A stretch of DNA of 64,000 bases from Halichondria panicea (GCF_963675165.1 NC_087385.1:3286501-3350500), one strand, 5' to 3'; counted from the first letter of the stretch, positions 10,062-20,899 are shown. Made by a program: numbers and translations. Notes: generated by a model not told the origin, from the sequence alone.

Positions 10062-11985
10062 TCAACAACGTAAATAGTCCGGGGGACCTGGGGCTGATCC
10101 AGTTTTTGATCGAGTGTTCCGTTCAGTTGGTACAGGAGGCACATCGGTTTCATTGGTCTCAGTTTCACCTCGAAGTCGTAACTGTACTCTGTTCCTGCGA
10201 ACTTCACCTGATGGTGTATCAACTTGGTAGGAGCGTGGTTGTGTAGAGGTTGTCACAATACTCCCTGGAACCTGTCCATGTGGAGTGTCTACCCATACGG
10301 GTGTATGTTCAGGTAGCGGCATTAGTGGTCGGGCACGGTGTCGTTGGTCGTAATCACGTTTTTGTTTATGCTTGTTCTTCTCATCGGTTTCTTTAAATTC
10401 TTTGAGATATGACCACTTTGGTACGAATGTACTCTGAATTTGTGGGACATCAGTACGAATTTTTCGTCCCATAAGGAGTTCAGCTGGACTAAAACCACAA
10501 GAAGGTAGGGGGGTTGCCCTGTAGCTCAGCAGAGCCTTGCATGGGTCTGGAGAGTCCTTCAAGAGTAGTTTAGCCGTCTTGACTGACCTTTCAGCTAGAC
10601 CGTTTGACTGTGGGTGGTAAGGGCTGCTGGTGATATGGCAAAAGTTATACTTGCCTGCGAATTCCCTCATTTCTTTGCAGTTATATTGAGGGCCATTGTC
10701 GCTGATCATAATTGAAGGAATTCCATGCCGTGCGAATATAGCTTTCAGTGCTGTAATCACTCCAGATGCTGTTGTGTTCGAAAGTTTCTGTACTTCGATA
10801 AATCGAGAAAAATAGTCGACCACGATTAAGTATGTAGTCTTATCGATTTCGAACAAATCTGTCCCCACTTTCTCCCAAGGATAGCTGGGTAGTTTTGATG
10901 GCATGAGGGGCTCTCTGTGGGGAGCTGTGTTCTTTTGGCATTCTGGACAGTGTGTGACAAATGTCTCCATGGTTTTTGAGGCACCTGGCCACCATACTGA
11001 TTGGGCGACTCGCAGTCTGCAACGAACGATTCCTTGGTGGCCACTGTGGATTTTTTCCATTGTTTCTTTTCTCAACTTTTCTGGGATTACAATTCTCGAC
11101 CCATAAAGTAGCAAATGTCGGGTGTAAGTGAGTGATGACCTGACTTGATAGTACTTGCTGACTTCTCCTTTGAGTTGGTTCCTGTTGGGCCAACCTGACT
11201 TACAGAACTCAATAATCTTGGAACATGTTGGGTCCTCTGACTGTGCATGACAATATGTCTCTAGGCTGGCTTCTTCTGCAGGTAGGCTAGTAATTACGGA
11301 ATCCACTAGATTTTCGGTTTCCTTCTCTGCGTCCATGTCACTCTTTTGGGGTAGAGTATTGATGGGTGCTCGCGAAAGTGTATCAGCCAAATATAGGGAT
11401 TTTCCTGGTGAGTGGTAGATAGTGTAGTCAAATCTCATCAGTCGGATCCTGAAACGAAGTACTCGAGGTGGTAAAGTATCAAGGCTCTTCTGTCCCAGTA
11501 TTGGCACCAAGGGTTTATGGTCTGTCTCCAGTTCGAACCTTTTCCCTAGAACATATTCGGCAAACTTTTCACATGCCCATGTGAGGGCGAGGGCCTCTTT
11601 TTCGATTTGTGCATATCTAGTTTCCGTTTCGGTGAGTGCACGCGAGGCAAACGCGACCGGACGCCATTCCTTGTCGTTTTGTTGTAAGAGTACAGCACCT
11701 AAACCGTAGGCAGATGCATCGGCACTGATTTTGGTAGGCTTTTCGAGGTCGTACAAGGCCAATACTCGATTTGAAGAGATTTCTTCCTGGAGCTTTTGAA
11801 AGGCGTCATCCTGGCTTGGTGTCCATGTGTAGGGCTGTTTTGGGCTGAGGAGTTTGCGCAATGGCTGAGACAATTCTGCAATTTTGGGAGAGAATTTGTT
11901 GAGTTGGTTGACAATTCCCATGAACCTTCTCAGTTCAGTGAGGGATGCTGGAGGAGGCATTTTTCTTATGGCCTCTGTCCTTTTA
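10062..11985 (-). CDS. Gypsy pol, C-terminal part: RNase H and integrase
   Basis: This part continues the polyprotein on the far side of the foldback insertion. It has the connection domain (FMGIVNQLNKFSP), RNase H (KISADASAYGLGAVLLQ, ETDHKPLVPILG, ADTLSRAP), the integrase HHCC zinc module (HSGHQG...HCPECQ), and the integrase core with acidic residues in GTDLFEID, ISDNGPQYNCKEM and HPQSNGLAERSVK. A C-terminal basic tail ends at 10062. No internal stop is seen. The coding lengths on the two sides of the insertion, keeping one TA, add up to a multiple of three, so the element was probably intact before the foldback inserted. Confidence 0.93.
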
Positions 11986-13225
11986 CAGTGCAACAACCAA
12001 AGAGAGTAGATTTTTTTTTATATTATTTTTTTTCACATTTTGTGGCATATCTTCTGAAGTAAAAGTGATATGATCTATTTGAGTGCAGGTACTGAAAGTT
12101 CAATTATTGGCGCTTCCATTGGACCACCACCTGTTACATCATATGACATCATCACTATGAAATGGCTGTCTGAAGATGTGTACCTCCGAAAATATGTTAG
12201 GAATAGAAGTAGCTTATTTGTTTGAGTTAAGATCTGAAATTTATTGTGTATGTACCTGAGTATATTGCTCATCTTTTGAGCTTCAACAGAAGTCTGGGCT
12301 GCTAGTAAGTTCTGAGAAATACTGAATTTTGTTGTTTTTTGGTGGCAAATATGTTAGGAATACAACTTTCGATTTTATGCTAGTTAAGGTCTGATTTTTG
12401 AGGAGCATGTACTACAATAGCATAGAATTCATCTGTACTAACTTACAGGAGCTAGACAAGTCTTATCTTTGCTAGAGCGGCCCTTCTTGTCAAAAATGGT
12501 GATTTTGCTCTGTTTTGCTACTTTTGCTGACGTATGCAATGATATTCATTGATTTGTGACATCACAAATCATCTTGTTGTTATTTGCTACATCCAAAGGT
12601 CATGTGATGTCTACCTGCAAATACACAGTTGGTGTTGGTCATTCTGTGTCACAGGGGCGTGGTAATTGAGCTTACTACGTAGCCAAATCACCCCAAAAGT
12701 CATAAAAAGCACTGTTTTTGACAAGATGGGCCGCTCTAGCAAAGAAGAGGCTAGCCTAACTCCTGTAAGTTAGTACAGATGAAAAGTACACTATTGTAGT
12801 ACATGCTGCTCAAAAATTAGACCTTAACTAATATAAAATCGAAAGTTGTATTCCTAACATATTTGCCACCAAAAAACAACAAAATGCAGTATTTCTCAGA
12901 ACTTACTAGTAGCCCAGACTTCCGTTGAAGCTCAAAAGATGAGCAATATACTCAGGTACATGCACAACAAATTTCAGATCTTAACTCAAACAAATAAGCT
13001 ACTTCTATTCCTAACATATTTTCGGAAGTACACATCTTCAGACAGCCATTTTATACTGATGATGTCATGTGATGTAACAGGTGGTGGTCCAATGGAAGCG
13101 CCAATAGTTGAACTTTCAGTACCTGCACTAAATAGATCATATCATTTTTACTTTAGAAGATATGCCACAAAATGTAAAAAATGTGTACCAAAAAAAAAAA
13201 TCTACTCTCTTTGGTTGTTGCACTG
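11986..13225. mobile_element. 1240-bp foldback TIR element inserted in Gypsy pol
   Basis: Starts CAGTGCAACAACCAAAGAGA and ends with the reverse complement, with TA on each side (11984-11985, 13226-13227). Almost the whole element is a long inverted repeat: about 11986-12520 pairs with about 12705-13225, with a central spacer of roughly 190 bp. The arms are nearly but not fully identical. Mirror ORFs on opposite strands (12075-12272 and 12939-13136) are a by-product of the palindrome. No transposase is encoded, so it must have been mobilised in trans, probably by a Tc1/mariner-like enzyme given the TA. Confidence 0.92.
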
Positions 13226-13227
13226 TA

Positions 13228-15116
13228 GGGTCAGGAGATATGCCCTCGCTATCGATGATGTGTCCTAGGTATTCGATCCTGGATTGGTGGAATTTACATT
13301 TGGCTTTGTTGAGGGTGAGCCCTTCGTTTTGTATCCGTTTAAGGACCTCGTGTAGTCTTTGGTCATGCACGTCCCTGGTGGCAGCAAATATCAGGATGTC
13401 GTCGACGTGGACAAGGACTCCTGGAATGTCAGCTAGAAGCTCGTTCATTTTCCGCTGGAAATGCTCTGGGGCACTGTTGATGCCGAAGGGTAGCTTATTG
13501 AAGCAAAATCGGCCAATTGGTGTAAGGAACGTAGTAAGGAGCCTGGACTCTTGTGACAATGGGACTTGCCAAAAACCGCTATTTGTGTCTAACTTGGTGA
13601 ACACTTTGGCCCCTGCCATTTGGGCAAGGGTGGAATCAACTTTAGGTAGTGGGTGTACTTCTCTCATCACGTTTTCATTTAATGGTTTTAGGTCGACACA
13701 TACACGGAGTTTTCCTGACGGCTTGGTAACAATGACCATTCCCGCACACCATGGTGTTGGCTCACTGACTTTAGAGATTACACCCAGTTGTTGCATTCGT
13801 TGTAGCTCCTTTTCGACTTCAGGGCGTTGTGGCAGTGCCACACGTCGTGGGACGTATATGGCAAACGGGGTGGCATCGGGTTTCAGGCGTATCGTACAGT
13901 CTGTTTTAAAAGTTCCAAGTCCTTTAAAGATCTCGGGATACTGCTGGACCACTGAATCATCTTGGATTTCTCCCACTTGTTCGAGTACTTGTAGTGCTCT
14001 AATCGCTGGGAGGCCGAGTAAGTTATTTCGGAGGTTTTCCACAACGAAAATTTTTTGAGTGCATTTTCTTTGCTGCACTTGAAGATGGACTTCTGTTTCT
14101 CCTAGCAGAGTGAGTGGTTTGCAATCTGGTCCGCAGAGTGTTTTCGTGGCTTTTTGGAGGGTAGGGGTCTGTGGCATTGATTTCCAGGTGTTTTCCGATA
14201 CTGCGGTGACTTCGGCACCTGTGTCCACCTTAAAAGTCACTGGTAGACTGTTAACTGTCACCTGGAGCTTCCATGCTTTTCCTGTTTCCCCTGTTTGTGC
14301 AGAATCTAGGTAGAACTCGTCGCTGTCGGGGTCGGGGTCTCGTACGCTCATGTTCTCTGTAATCTCGGCAACACCCTTAGAAAGGCATTGGGAGCCATAG
14401 TGTCCCTTTCGGTCACATTTGAAACATACAGCATCTCTAGCTGGACAGCGTTGAAATGAATGAGGACTTTTTCCACATCGTTGACACGTTTGTGCTTTGC
14501 TCTGTGGTTTAGTGAATCGTTTGTTCTTGGGTATGTAACGAGTTTTTACTTCTTCTAATCCAGATTGGTCACTGGCAGTGCCCTTTAGGTGGGCTGCTTG
14601 TTGTTTTACTGCTTCTCGCTGTCGCACAAGTTTCTTTGCTTTCTCCAATGTGAGGTCTGCCTCCATCTGTAGTCGCTCTGAAAGGGATTGGTCTTGAATA
14701 CCTACGACGAGGCGGTCCCGTATCATCTCATCTTTGATCGCGCCGTACTCGCAGTTGTCGGCGGCTTGGTGTAGGGAAGTAATAAAAAGTTCAATCGATT
14801 CTCCCTTTTCTTGTTGACGTCTGTTAAAACACGCTCTTTCGAAGATTACGTTCTTTCGAACCTTGAAATGGGCATCATATCTCGCGATGACGCTGTCGAA
14901 AACTTTTTTATCTTCATTGGATATTCCTGACATGTTCAGGATGTCTTCTGACGCTTCTCCCATACAGTAAAGTAGGGTACTGACCTGTCTTTCGCCTGAT
15001 TCCGTGGAAAGACCAGAGGCAATGCGATACTGTTGGAACCTTCCTTTCCAGCGACTCCATTCTTCTGGTTTATCGAAACTAAATGCATTTGGGGGTTGTA
15101 GTAAGCTTCCTGCCAT
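13228..15116 (-). CDS. Gypsy gag-pol, N-terminal part: gag, protease, reverse transcriptase
   Basis: The frame opens with ATG at 15116. Residues 1-200 are gag (helical, hydrophobic capsid-like). Two CCHC knuckles are at about 211-244 (CQRCGKSPHS..., CFKCDRKGHY...). The aspartic protease motif FKVDTGAEVTAV is at about 295-306. Reverse transcriptase occupies about 445-625, with FTKLDTNSGFWQVPL, LPFGINSAPEHFQ and the catalytic HVDDILIF near 570-577. Gag and pol are in one frame with no frameshift. The sequence stays open up to the foldback element, where translation continues into element sequence and stops after about 30 codons. The rest of pol resumes at 11985. Confidence 0.93.
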
Positions 15117-15147
15117 CTTTAGAGAGGGGATCCCACTTCTGACACCA

Positions 15148-15293
15148 TGTAGAATTAGGGATTAGACAGGTACCAATGTAGCTTTATCAACACGAGACAA
15201 CATAAGACATGCGCACAAATCATAAGGTAAAGATCACAACACTAACAAAGGATAAATACAAACAGCATACATAGTAAATACAGTTATACCACA
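15148..15293 (-). repeat. 5' LTR of the Gypsy element
   Basis: 146 bp, identical to 9899-10044, followed in the minus sense by the tRNA-Leu-type primer-binding site at about 15131-15147. The polyprotein start lies only about 30 bp further on, at 15116. Confidence 0.95.
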
Positions 15294-15298
15294 TGGAC

Positions 15299-15540
15299 GA
15301 GCTCTCTTTTTCCTAGTTGTCTTCTTGTTTAAATAGTGTTGCTATGTGGTAGCCGTGCAAGCTAATATAGCTGGATGCATTGCAACCAGTCAGCCAATCA
15401 GATGAGACATATATCAGTTAATGTACAGTGTCTCGGGGTTTATGACAGTAAACCACACCTCCCCCTCGTAGTCGGGAGGTTTACTGTATTAACTGATACT
15501 TAAACCATACTGCAGGAACTTCTATTGAATCATTTCGCTA
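15299..15540. other. Non-coding stretch with a hairpin (possible old LTR end)
   Basis: About 15446-15500 can form a hairpin, ACAGTAAACC...GGTTTACTGT, within an outer TATCAGTTAAT/ATTAACTGATA repeat. The string CCACACCTCCCCC resembles an LTR end next to a polypurine tract in minus orientation, so this could be a solo LTR of an older element. No second copy is available to prove it. Confidence 0.3.
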
Positions 15541-15544
15541 TATT

Positions 15545-16152
15545 ATGCGTATAATCAACCCTAAACGAAAGAGTGATGTTATCACTCGAACTTGGCATAA
15601 TGTTTACGAAAGATTTTCCTCTTGTGGTGTGCTTAAGCAGAAGATTATGGCAACTTTTTCCCAGGAAGTGCCCGAGAGCGATGCTTTTAGTGTGGGCTAC
15701 TATGAAAAACTCAATAACTCAATAACTCAAAACGCTGGATTGTTTCTCAAGATGATCTAGATGCAATGTACCGAAGCTATGGATCTGGTCTGAAGGGCGT
15801 GTAGAGGTGGAACATTCAAAGAAACGAGATCACAGTGATGATAGCAGCGGAGAACCAAGAAATAAGCGATCAAAGAAAGAGAAGGATATTGAAGATGCAG
15901 TCTTCAGGAAAAGCACAGTGAGCTAAGGCTGTGGGCTCGTATGTATGTAAATGGAATACATGCCGATCTTGAGACTCCACCGGATGTGCCGGCTATAACT
16001 GGTCATGTTGTCAAGCGCAAAGAATCAAACCGATCACTTGCTGAAGCTCTGGCAGGAGCAGCAACAGCTGTTACCAAGATGTTAGTCCCTCCTAAGAAGT
16101 TTACGGATGGGATATCACCCTACATGCTTCTAATTGTACTAATTGTAACATG
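15545..16152 (+). pseudogene. Second degenerate member of the multicopy gene family (5' portion)
   Basis: On + strand: VITRTWHNVYERFSSCGVLK and MATFSQEVPESDAFSVGYYE (15590-15710), then, one frame over, RWIVSQDDLDAMYRSYG (about 15735-15785), a charged linker SSGEPRNKRSKKEKDIEDAV, and an exon-like segment starting after CTTCAG near 15911 with KHSELRLWARMYVNGIHADL, ETPPDVPAITG, SLAEALAGAATAVTKML and GISPYM. The block order parallels 5165-5700 (-). Frameshifts and a stop show it is dead. The family's C-terminal helical module is missing on this strand; a matching module is found just downstream on the opposite strand. Confidence 0.55.
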
Positions 16153-16168
16153 AATTTGTGACAATTAA

Positions 16169-16288
16169 TTATTTTTTTGCATTTGCATTTAGACCTTTAA
16201 TGTTCCTCAAAAGCATGCTCTTTTGTTCCTGAAATTCTTCCTCTGTCAAAGTAGCATCTTCTCTAAGCTGTTGCAATGTACGTAATTG
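16169..16288 (-). pseudogene. Terminal-exon-like C-terminal helical module, opposite strand
   Basis: On the minus strand a TTTACAG acceptor is followed by 39 codons and a stop: QLRTLQQLREDATLTEEEFQ then EQKSMLLRNIKGLN. This L-x-x-L-x-x-L, LTEEEFQEQK pattern resembles a SHOCT-like helical tail and is the expected end of the family seen at 15545-16152, but on the other strand. Either a local inversion split one copy or two copies abut tail to tail. Upstream (minus sense) lies a transposase pseudogene rather than the rest of the gene. Confidence 0.5.
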
Positions 16289-16348
16289 CTGTAAATACTT
16301 AAGTTGGCTTTTTACATGTATAATTTATTACTTAACTATTATAATAGA

Positions 16349-17165
16349 TCAAAATAAATATCCTGAACGCTGACAACAATCATGAGGTGTAATACTCAGA
16401 AAAGCAGACAGAATGAAGTCTTCAAGTAGCTTCGTAGCTTTGTTTGCTTTAGAGAAGGCCTCCGGGCAATACGGTGGCAGAAAATGTAATAACACCCCAA
16501 TGCTTTGGAGTTGCTTAACAACCCCATCTGTGTGACGCATTATCAAGAATGACAACACTGTGAGGATTGGAACCATTAAAAGGCCGAATGAGGAATTTAT
16601 CAATGAAATCTTCAAATATGTCAGCGTTCACATTTTCGGTTGTAATGTATGTATCTAAAAGACACAAAATTCCAATTGCTGAAAATCTCTTGCCTTCGCA
16701 CCAACAGAGAATGTACACGAGCTGGCTTTCCAACAATCGAGTACCCGTAACACCAGATACTGTTCCTTCTGTCACTTCAATAAACAAAAGCATTTCTGGC
16801 TCATACACAGAGATATCAGACAGGAACTGAGCCCTACTGGCAGCATTCTGTTGAAGTGCCACAAGACTAAGTTTTTTTCTAGAGAAATTGTTCTTCTTCA
16901 AGAATGTTGATGCATCAATTTGTGTCCCAGTTGTTTTTTGCTGTATTTCATGTAGATACATGCTAGGCTTTTCAACAATGCTATCAATGATACAAAATTC
17001 ATCATACACACTAATCTTTGACTGAGCTCCTTTCTTTTTTATAGGTTCAACATCACCTGTAGTTTCAAATCTTGTAACAATTCGACTAACTGTAGATCGA
17101 TCAATATTCAGGTTTTTAGCAATTGTTCTGATGGGTAAGCCCATGCCTATACGTTGGAAAATCAT
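16349..17165 (-). pseudogene. Tc1/IS630-like transposase, degenerate
   Basis: The frame from 17165 begins with a helix-turn-helix (MGLPIRTIAKNLNIDRSTVS) and continues through the catalytic region: MLLFIEVTEG where a Tc1 enzyme normally has D in FID-E, then NPHSVVILDNAS with the second aspartate, then a frameshift near 16530 into GVLLHFLPPYCPEAFSKANK, the third acidic region, where the usual SPDFNPIEE is shortened to CPEAFSK. The family's usual length is about 330-350 residues; here about 270 can be read in two frames. The lost first acid, short third motif and frameshift show it is inactive. No flanking TIRs were recognised. Confidence 0.75.
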
Positions 17166-17344
17166 CCTCTAGCGCATATCACAAGAATAAGCAGTGGTTC
17201 TATAAGACTCAGCTGAATAACCGGTTGCCATTTCAAATACTGTAGTTTCTAATAGAAGTGCAATACTGAAGATAATGATATTCACAGTTGGTAATGTAAT
17301 TGTGGTTTAGCTGTTTGGCAATTCACTGTTGCAAGTGCACTGCA

Positions 17345-18790
17345 ATCCACTGTTGGTGTTGTCTTGTCAGAAGCCAGAATAAGCTGTAACAGAAACCAAG
17401 TTCAAAACATCACGACCATTCAATCATCATAGAGGTAGATGAGAGCCTCTTCTGGTTTCAGACTAGTGTGCAAGCCTACACCATAGAGGGCCACAGCTAG
17501 CTGTAAAGCATAATACATAGAATACATAGTAGTGGGCGTGTATGGACCACGCCTATGATTAAATGGGCCTGGATTCGAGTTGACTGGACTAGGCAATCTT
17601 TTCTTTTCTTATTATGCCTCGAGGCGTAGCCGCACGAGGGATACGGTAAAGCTAGACTCGCAAGCCACTCCCTTTTCTCTGAATGGACAGGGGCGGGAGA
17701 AGAGGGACTGGTGACTCTGGGCTATAGCTAGGGTAGAGATTATTCATTGATTTTTCCACGTGATCCAAAAATTGCATTGCATTAGAATTGCGTAGCCTGC
17801 AAAAGTGATCGCGGGCTTCTTAGCTACAGTTTCAGCATGGTTTGATGCTAGTGCTAGAAAAGAAAAGATGATGGAGTAAAGGCATTCAGCTAGGATATAG
17901 TCATCTAAGACACCAGCAGAGATTAGCTGTGTTTTAGTTTTACGTGATGAGAACTGGCAGCAGTGTGTTATTGGTTGCCTAAAGCTTTTAATAACCTGTA
18001 GAGAATTGAGAGTAGTATACAAGGATCTATGATATCAAAAGGCTGGCTAGATAGACCGAATTACCGGGACACAAAAAAATAATTACGGCTACGTTAAAGT
18101 CGAAGTGTCCCTTGTATTAGGGTGTCCCACAGTAATTAGAACGAATATTTCCCCATTTAAGGACGGCCGAGGCTAGCTCTGCAGTCTTTCGTGCAGCTGT
18201 GTACGCGGGTCTACAAAGGTGTCTTCAACCGTCAGTGATATATTACGGTGCCAGAGAGTAGAGAATCCAGAGATCGTTCTAATTAGATCGGGACGTGTAA
18301 AAATATTTACATTTCCTGTTGTTCCTTAATATAGAATGAAAAAAGTTACGTAAGTCCCTTAGAATAGAGTGTCCCGGTAATTTGGGTGAATACGGTACTT
18401 GTCTGCATCTGGATAATTTGCACGTGACATTAATATTTAATAGCATTTGTGATTTACATAAGCTGTAGCCCAGAGTCACCAGTTCCTTTTCTCCCGCCCC
18501 CCAATCAGAGAAAAGGGAGTGGCTTGCGAGTCTACGGTAAAGCTGACTGTGTGTGTGTGTGTGTGCTGATTCGTGGATTAGCAAACTAAAGCTTCTTACA
18601 TTGAAGGCTGTAGCAGTCTTTTCAGAATCGCATCATCTGTTTGCACAAACTTTCTATTCAACTTATGAGTTAGCCTTGCACTAAAGCGCAAGCTCGCTAC
18701 AAGAATCAGAAAAAGCTGCTAAAGAAGCTAGCTATTTTCAGTGGCTCAAATCCATTGGGCAGGCCAGAAGTCACTGAATAGCTTGAAATT
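17345..18790. repeat. Block C: inverted duplicate of 43.9-45.8 kb
   Basis: The segments AGGTAGATGAGAGCCTCTTC (near 17440), GTAGTGGGCGTGTATGGACC (near 17530), CTTTTCTCTGAATGGACAGG (near 17670) and GATTCGTGGATTAGCAAACT (near 18570) recur in reverse order and complement in 43897-45840 (block D). The two blocks share a MITE at the same position (18056-18395 / 44401-44913). Block C ends in a (TG)n tract at about 18547-18565, matched by a (CA)n tract in block D. No gene is present; the ORF at 17744-18022 (-) is not conserved as protein. Confidence 0.85.
18056..18395. mobile_element. TA-type MITE, CCGTATTC family (truncated left end)
   Basis: The right end reads GTCCCGGTAATTTGGGTGAATACGG followed by TA; the left end has lost its first ~10 bases (ACCGAATTACCGGGACAC remains). 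It is the block-C counterpart of the complete element at 44401-44913. Confidence 0.75.
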
Positions 18791-18967
18791 TTGCCTTAAA
18801 AAAAGTCATCACTTTTCATCAGCAGTAAGCATGCGCATGTAGATGGCCCTGCCCACAGCATTCTAATAACTACGCAGTGCAGAATAGATTGACAGATCAA
18901 GCTGAGTTGGAGTTGATGAAACACAAAAGGGGGGGGGCCCGTCAGCCCCCCTCTGCCTACGCCACTG
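18739..18967. mobile_element. CAGTGGCGTAG-type MITE, copy 1
   Basis: Begins CAGTGGCTCAAATCC (outer part deleted relative to other copies) and ends CTGCCTACGCCACTG. An internal poly-G tract is followed by GCCCGTCAGCCCCCCTCTGC. The CAGTGGCGTAG terminus is common among hAT-like non-autonomous elements of animals. Other copies: 54047-54317, 55732-55971 and a fragment at about 43897-43975. Confidence 0.7.
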
Positions 18968-19849
18968 ATTTTAGTAGCCATTTATATTCTAGTGATTCCA
19001 ACTGCTGAGATTCCAACTGCAATAATTATATGAATCAAATGGGGCGTGGTCTCAGTTTGGCCTGCCTTCTCTCGATCTCAATAATCAGTAGTGCTAATAG
19101 TGCACCCTCACCCAAGACACAAGACACAGTTAGACACAGTTATTTTGAGTTTATATATCTGTTGCCCATATCATTTGTGAACTGAATTTGAACGTTGTAT
19201 AAAAAAGTTATAAGAACAGCAAAACGAAAAAAATACTCCTTTTTGTTCATCTTCTCCTCAGTTTCTTCAGTGAGGGGAACTGTAGGACAGGCAGTCGCCT
19301 TGGGTAGTGCAGAAACTGATCTATTTCCTTCGCTAGGGTGGAAGCTACGCCCTCTTTACTGAGGTGAGGTCGCCATTGTTTACCTACTGAGCATGCTCAG
19401 ACATAGCCGAAAGCATGGCCACACCCCTCTTATCTTAGCAACCACTTAAGGTCTATAGCAACAGTAGTGTTTTGCACTGTCGATTCTTACCGCTGCTTGC
19501 CGCTGCTTGCAAGTATTATAATTATGTTGAAGCTCTTCATTGCATTGATAATAAATTGTTGCATGCATAAGACCAAAAAACTTCATGAAAATTACATAAA
19601 CTGCAACAGTGTAAATAAAAATTCAGTACAGTAGCTCTTTATCATAGTAAAGGTGGATTGCCACCATTTGATCTAGCTAGCACCATAGATAAATCTATGC
19701 TGAAAAATTGTAGGTACAAACAAGTGTAAAAAAAATTGTAAAAAAAATAATGGTAGGTTGCATGTTGGATGAGCCGCTGGCAAAAGGATGTAAACAAGAT
19801 GGGTAACCCTAAAAGGAACGCCCATTAGAATAGACACAAAAGTTTACAG
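18968..19849. other. Gene-free stretch
   Basis: No coding sequence or terminal repeat pair recognised. It holds short A/T runs and fragments such as GCCGCTGCTT repeated twice near 19487-19508. Confidence 0.4.
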
Positions 19850-20282
19850 TGCAAAAAACATTTTCTGAAAAAATGGAGAAGAGTAGGGTTGGAAGAGCAT
19901 GTTGGGGGTTGGTATAGTCTTGCATGCTCCAACGGGTGGGGCACGATCTTTAACAGTTGGGTCCAGCACTACTTCGAGTTTTGGGTGGGCAGGGCTAGAG
20001 TCTCAAATTTAATATTAATTTTACACCATGTGTTTCGGTGCTGTAACCGTTAATTTGAAAAAGCCTCATTCAAATGCGTCATTATGTAGAAACACATGCA
20101 AGTTGATGGTGATCAAGCGTCTCAAATAAGAGGTGTAACGAGAAGTAATGCTGTCGTGCCCCACCCCCAACTAGTTGGAGCATGCAAGACTATACCAACC
20201 CTGTTTCGAACTTTTTGTTACTTCAGTGCACATGCTCTTCCAACCCTACTCTTCCCCATTTTTTCAGAAAATGTTTTTTGCG
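19850..20282. mobile_element. TIR element of about 430 bp
   Basis: The left arm GCAAAAAACATTTTCTGAAA ... GAGTAGGGTTGGAAGAGCAT is repeated in reverse complement at the right (…ATGCTCTTCCAACCCTACTC…TTTCAGAAAATGTTTTTTGC). Further inward, GGTATAGTCTTGCATGCTCC also pairs. The arms are about 100 bp with a gap. The target duplication is unclear and no transposase is encoded. Confidence 0.75.
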
Positions 20283-20462
20283 CTAGCTAGCTAGCTGCGT
20301 GCATCCATATCCAGTCCTGGCGGCCCAGTTTAATTTATATTCTTCCCTCATCACACTCACCAAAATGTTTAATGCCAATTAAATGGCAACAGATTGATGT
20401 TATCTTACTACAGTACCAATCTGTCTCCGAGCGCTTAAGCTTGCCTATGTGAACACAGGACC

Positions 20463-20709
20463 TGTGGTATCCTTACGACATGGAACTAACATTAAGAAAA
20501 AGACTGTGATTCCGTAAATACTGTACTGTAAACCTGTGATTCCGTAAATTGATTCCGTAAATACTGTGTTGTGTTAGTTCTAGTGGTTTCATGTTCTTGT
20601 TTAGTCATTTCTGTACTAGTGTTCTAGAAGGTTCTTTCTAGTATTGTTTTTATATAAATAGCCTGTGTAGTTTGTATGTATCAGAGTTCTGATTTAATGA
20701 ATTATTGAA
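20463..20709 (+). repeat. 5' LTR of Gypsy element 2
   Basis: 247 bp, starts TGTGGTATCC and ends ATTATTGAA. It contains ATTCCGTAAATACTGT units and a TATATAAATAG promoter-like motif near 20651. It is longer than the 3' LTR because it keeps GGTTTCATGTTCTTGTTTAG and an extra GATTCCGTAAAT unit. GTTATCTCACTGGTGACGAG follows. Confidence 0.85.
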
Positions 20710-20899
20710 GTTATCTCACTGGTGACGAGGATTGTGGATCAAGTAGCCTACAGCCACACACTATCAAGAGTCTATCAAGACCTACCTGGATCAGGTAGAC
20801 CTCTACTTCACGGCGAATACAGATAAGCAAGTACCTATTCTCCTCAGCTCCATTGGTGCAACGACCTACAGTCTTCTATGTGACTTGCTTGCACCTGAG

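Larger units (their letters stand above)
9899..15293 (-). mobile_element. Ty3/Gypsy LTR retrotransposon with intact LTRs
   Basis: The two 146-bp LTRs (9899-10044 and 15148-15293) are identical as read and begin and end TG...CA. A 5-bp target duplication TGGAC flanks the element (9894-9898, 15294-15298). On the minus strand the 5' LTR (at the right) is followed directly by TGGTGTCAGAAGTGGGATC, which matches the 3' end of a tRNA-Leu as primer-binding site, and a polypurine tract AAGGGGGAGA precedes the 3' LTR. One gag-pol frame runs through it, broken only by the foldback element at 11986-13225. Identical LTRs point to a recent insertion. Confidence 0.95.

Noticed and set aside
12075-13136. Pair of similar 60-odd-residue ORFs on opposite strands
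   Set aside because: They are the same sequence in the two arms of the foldback element and have no domain.
13162-14058. 298-codon plus-strand ORF
   Set aside because: It lies opposite the Gypsy reverse transcriptase frame and has no domain; it is a shadow of that coding sequence.
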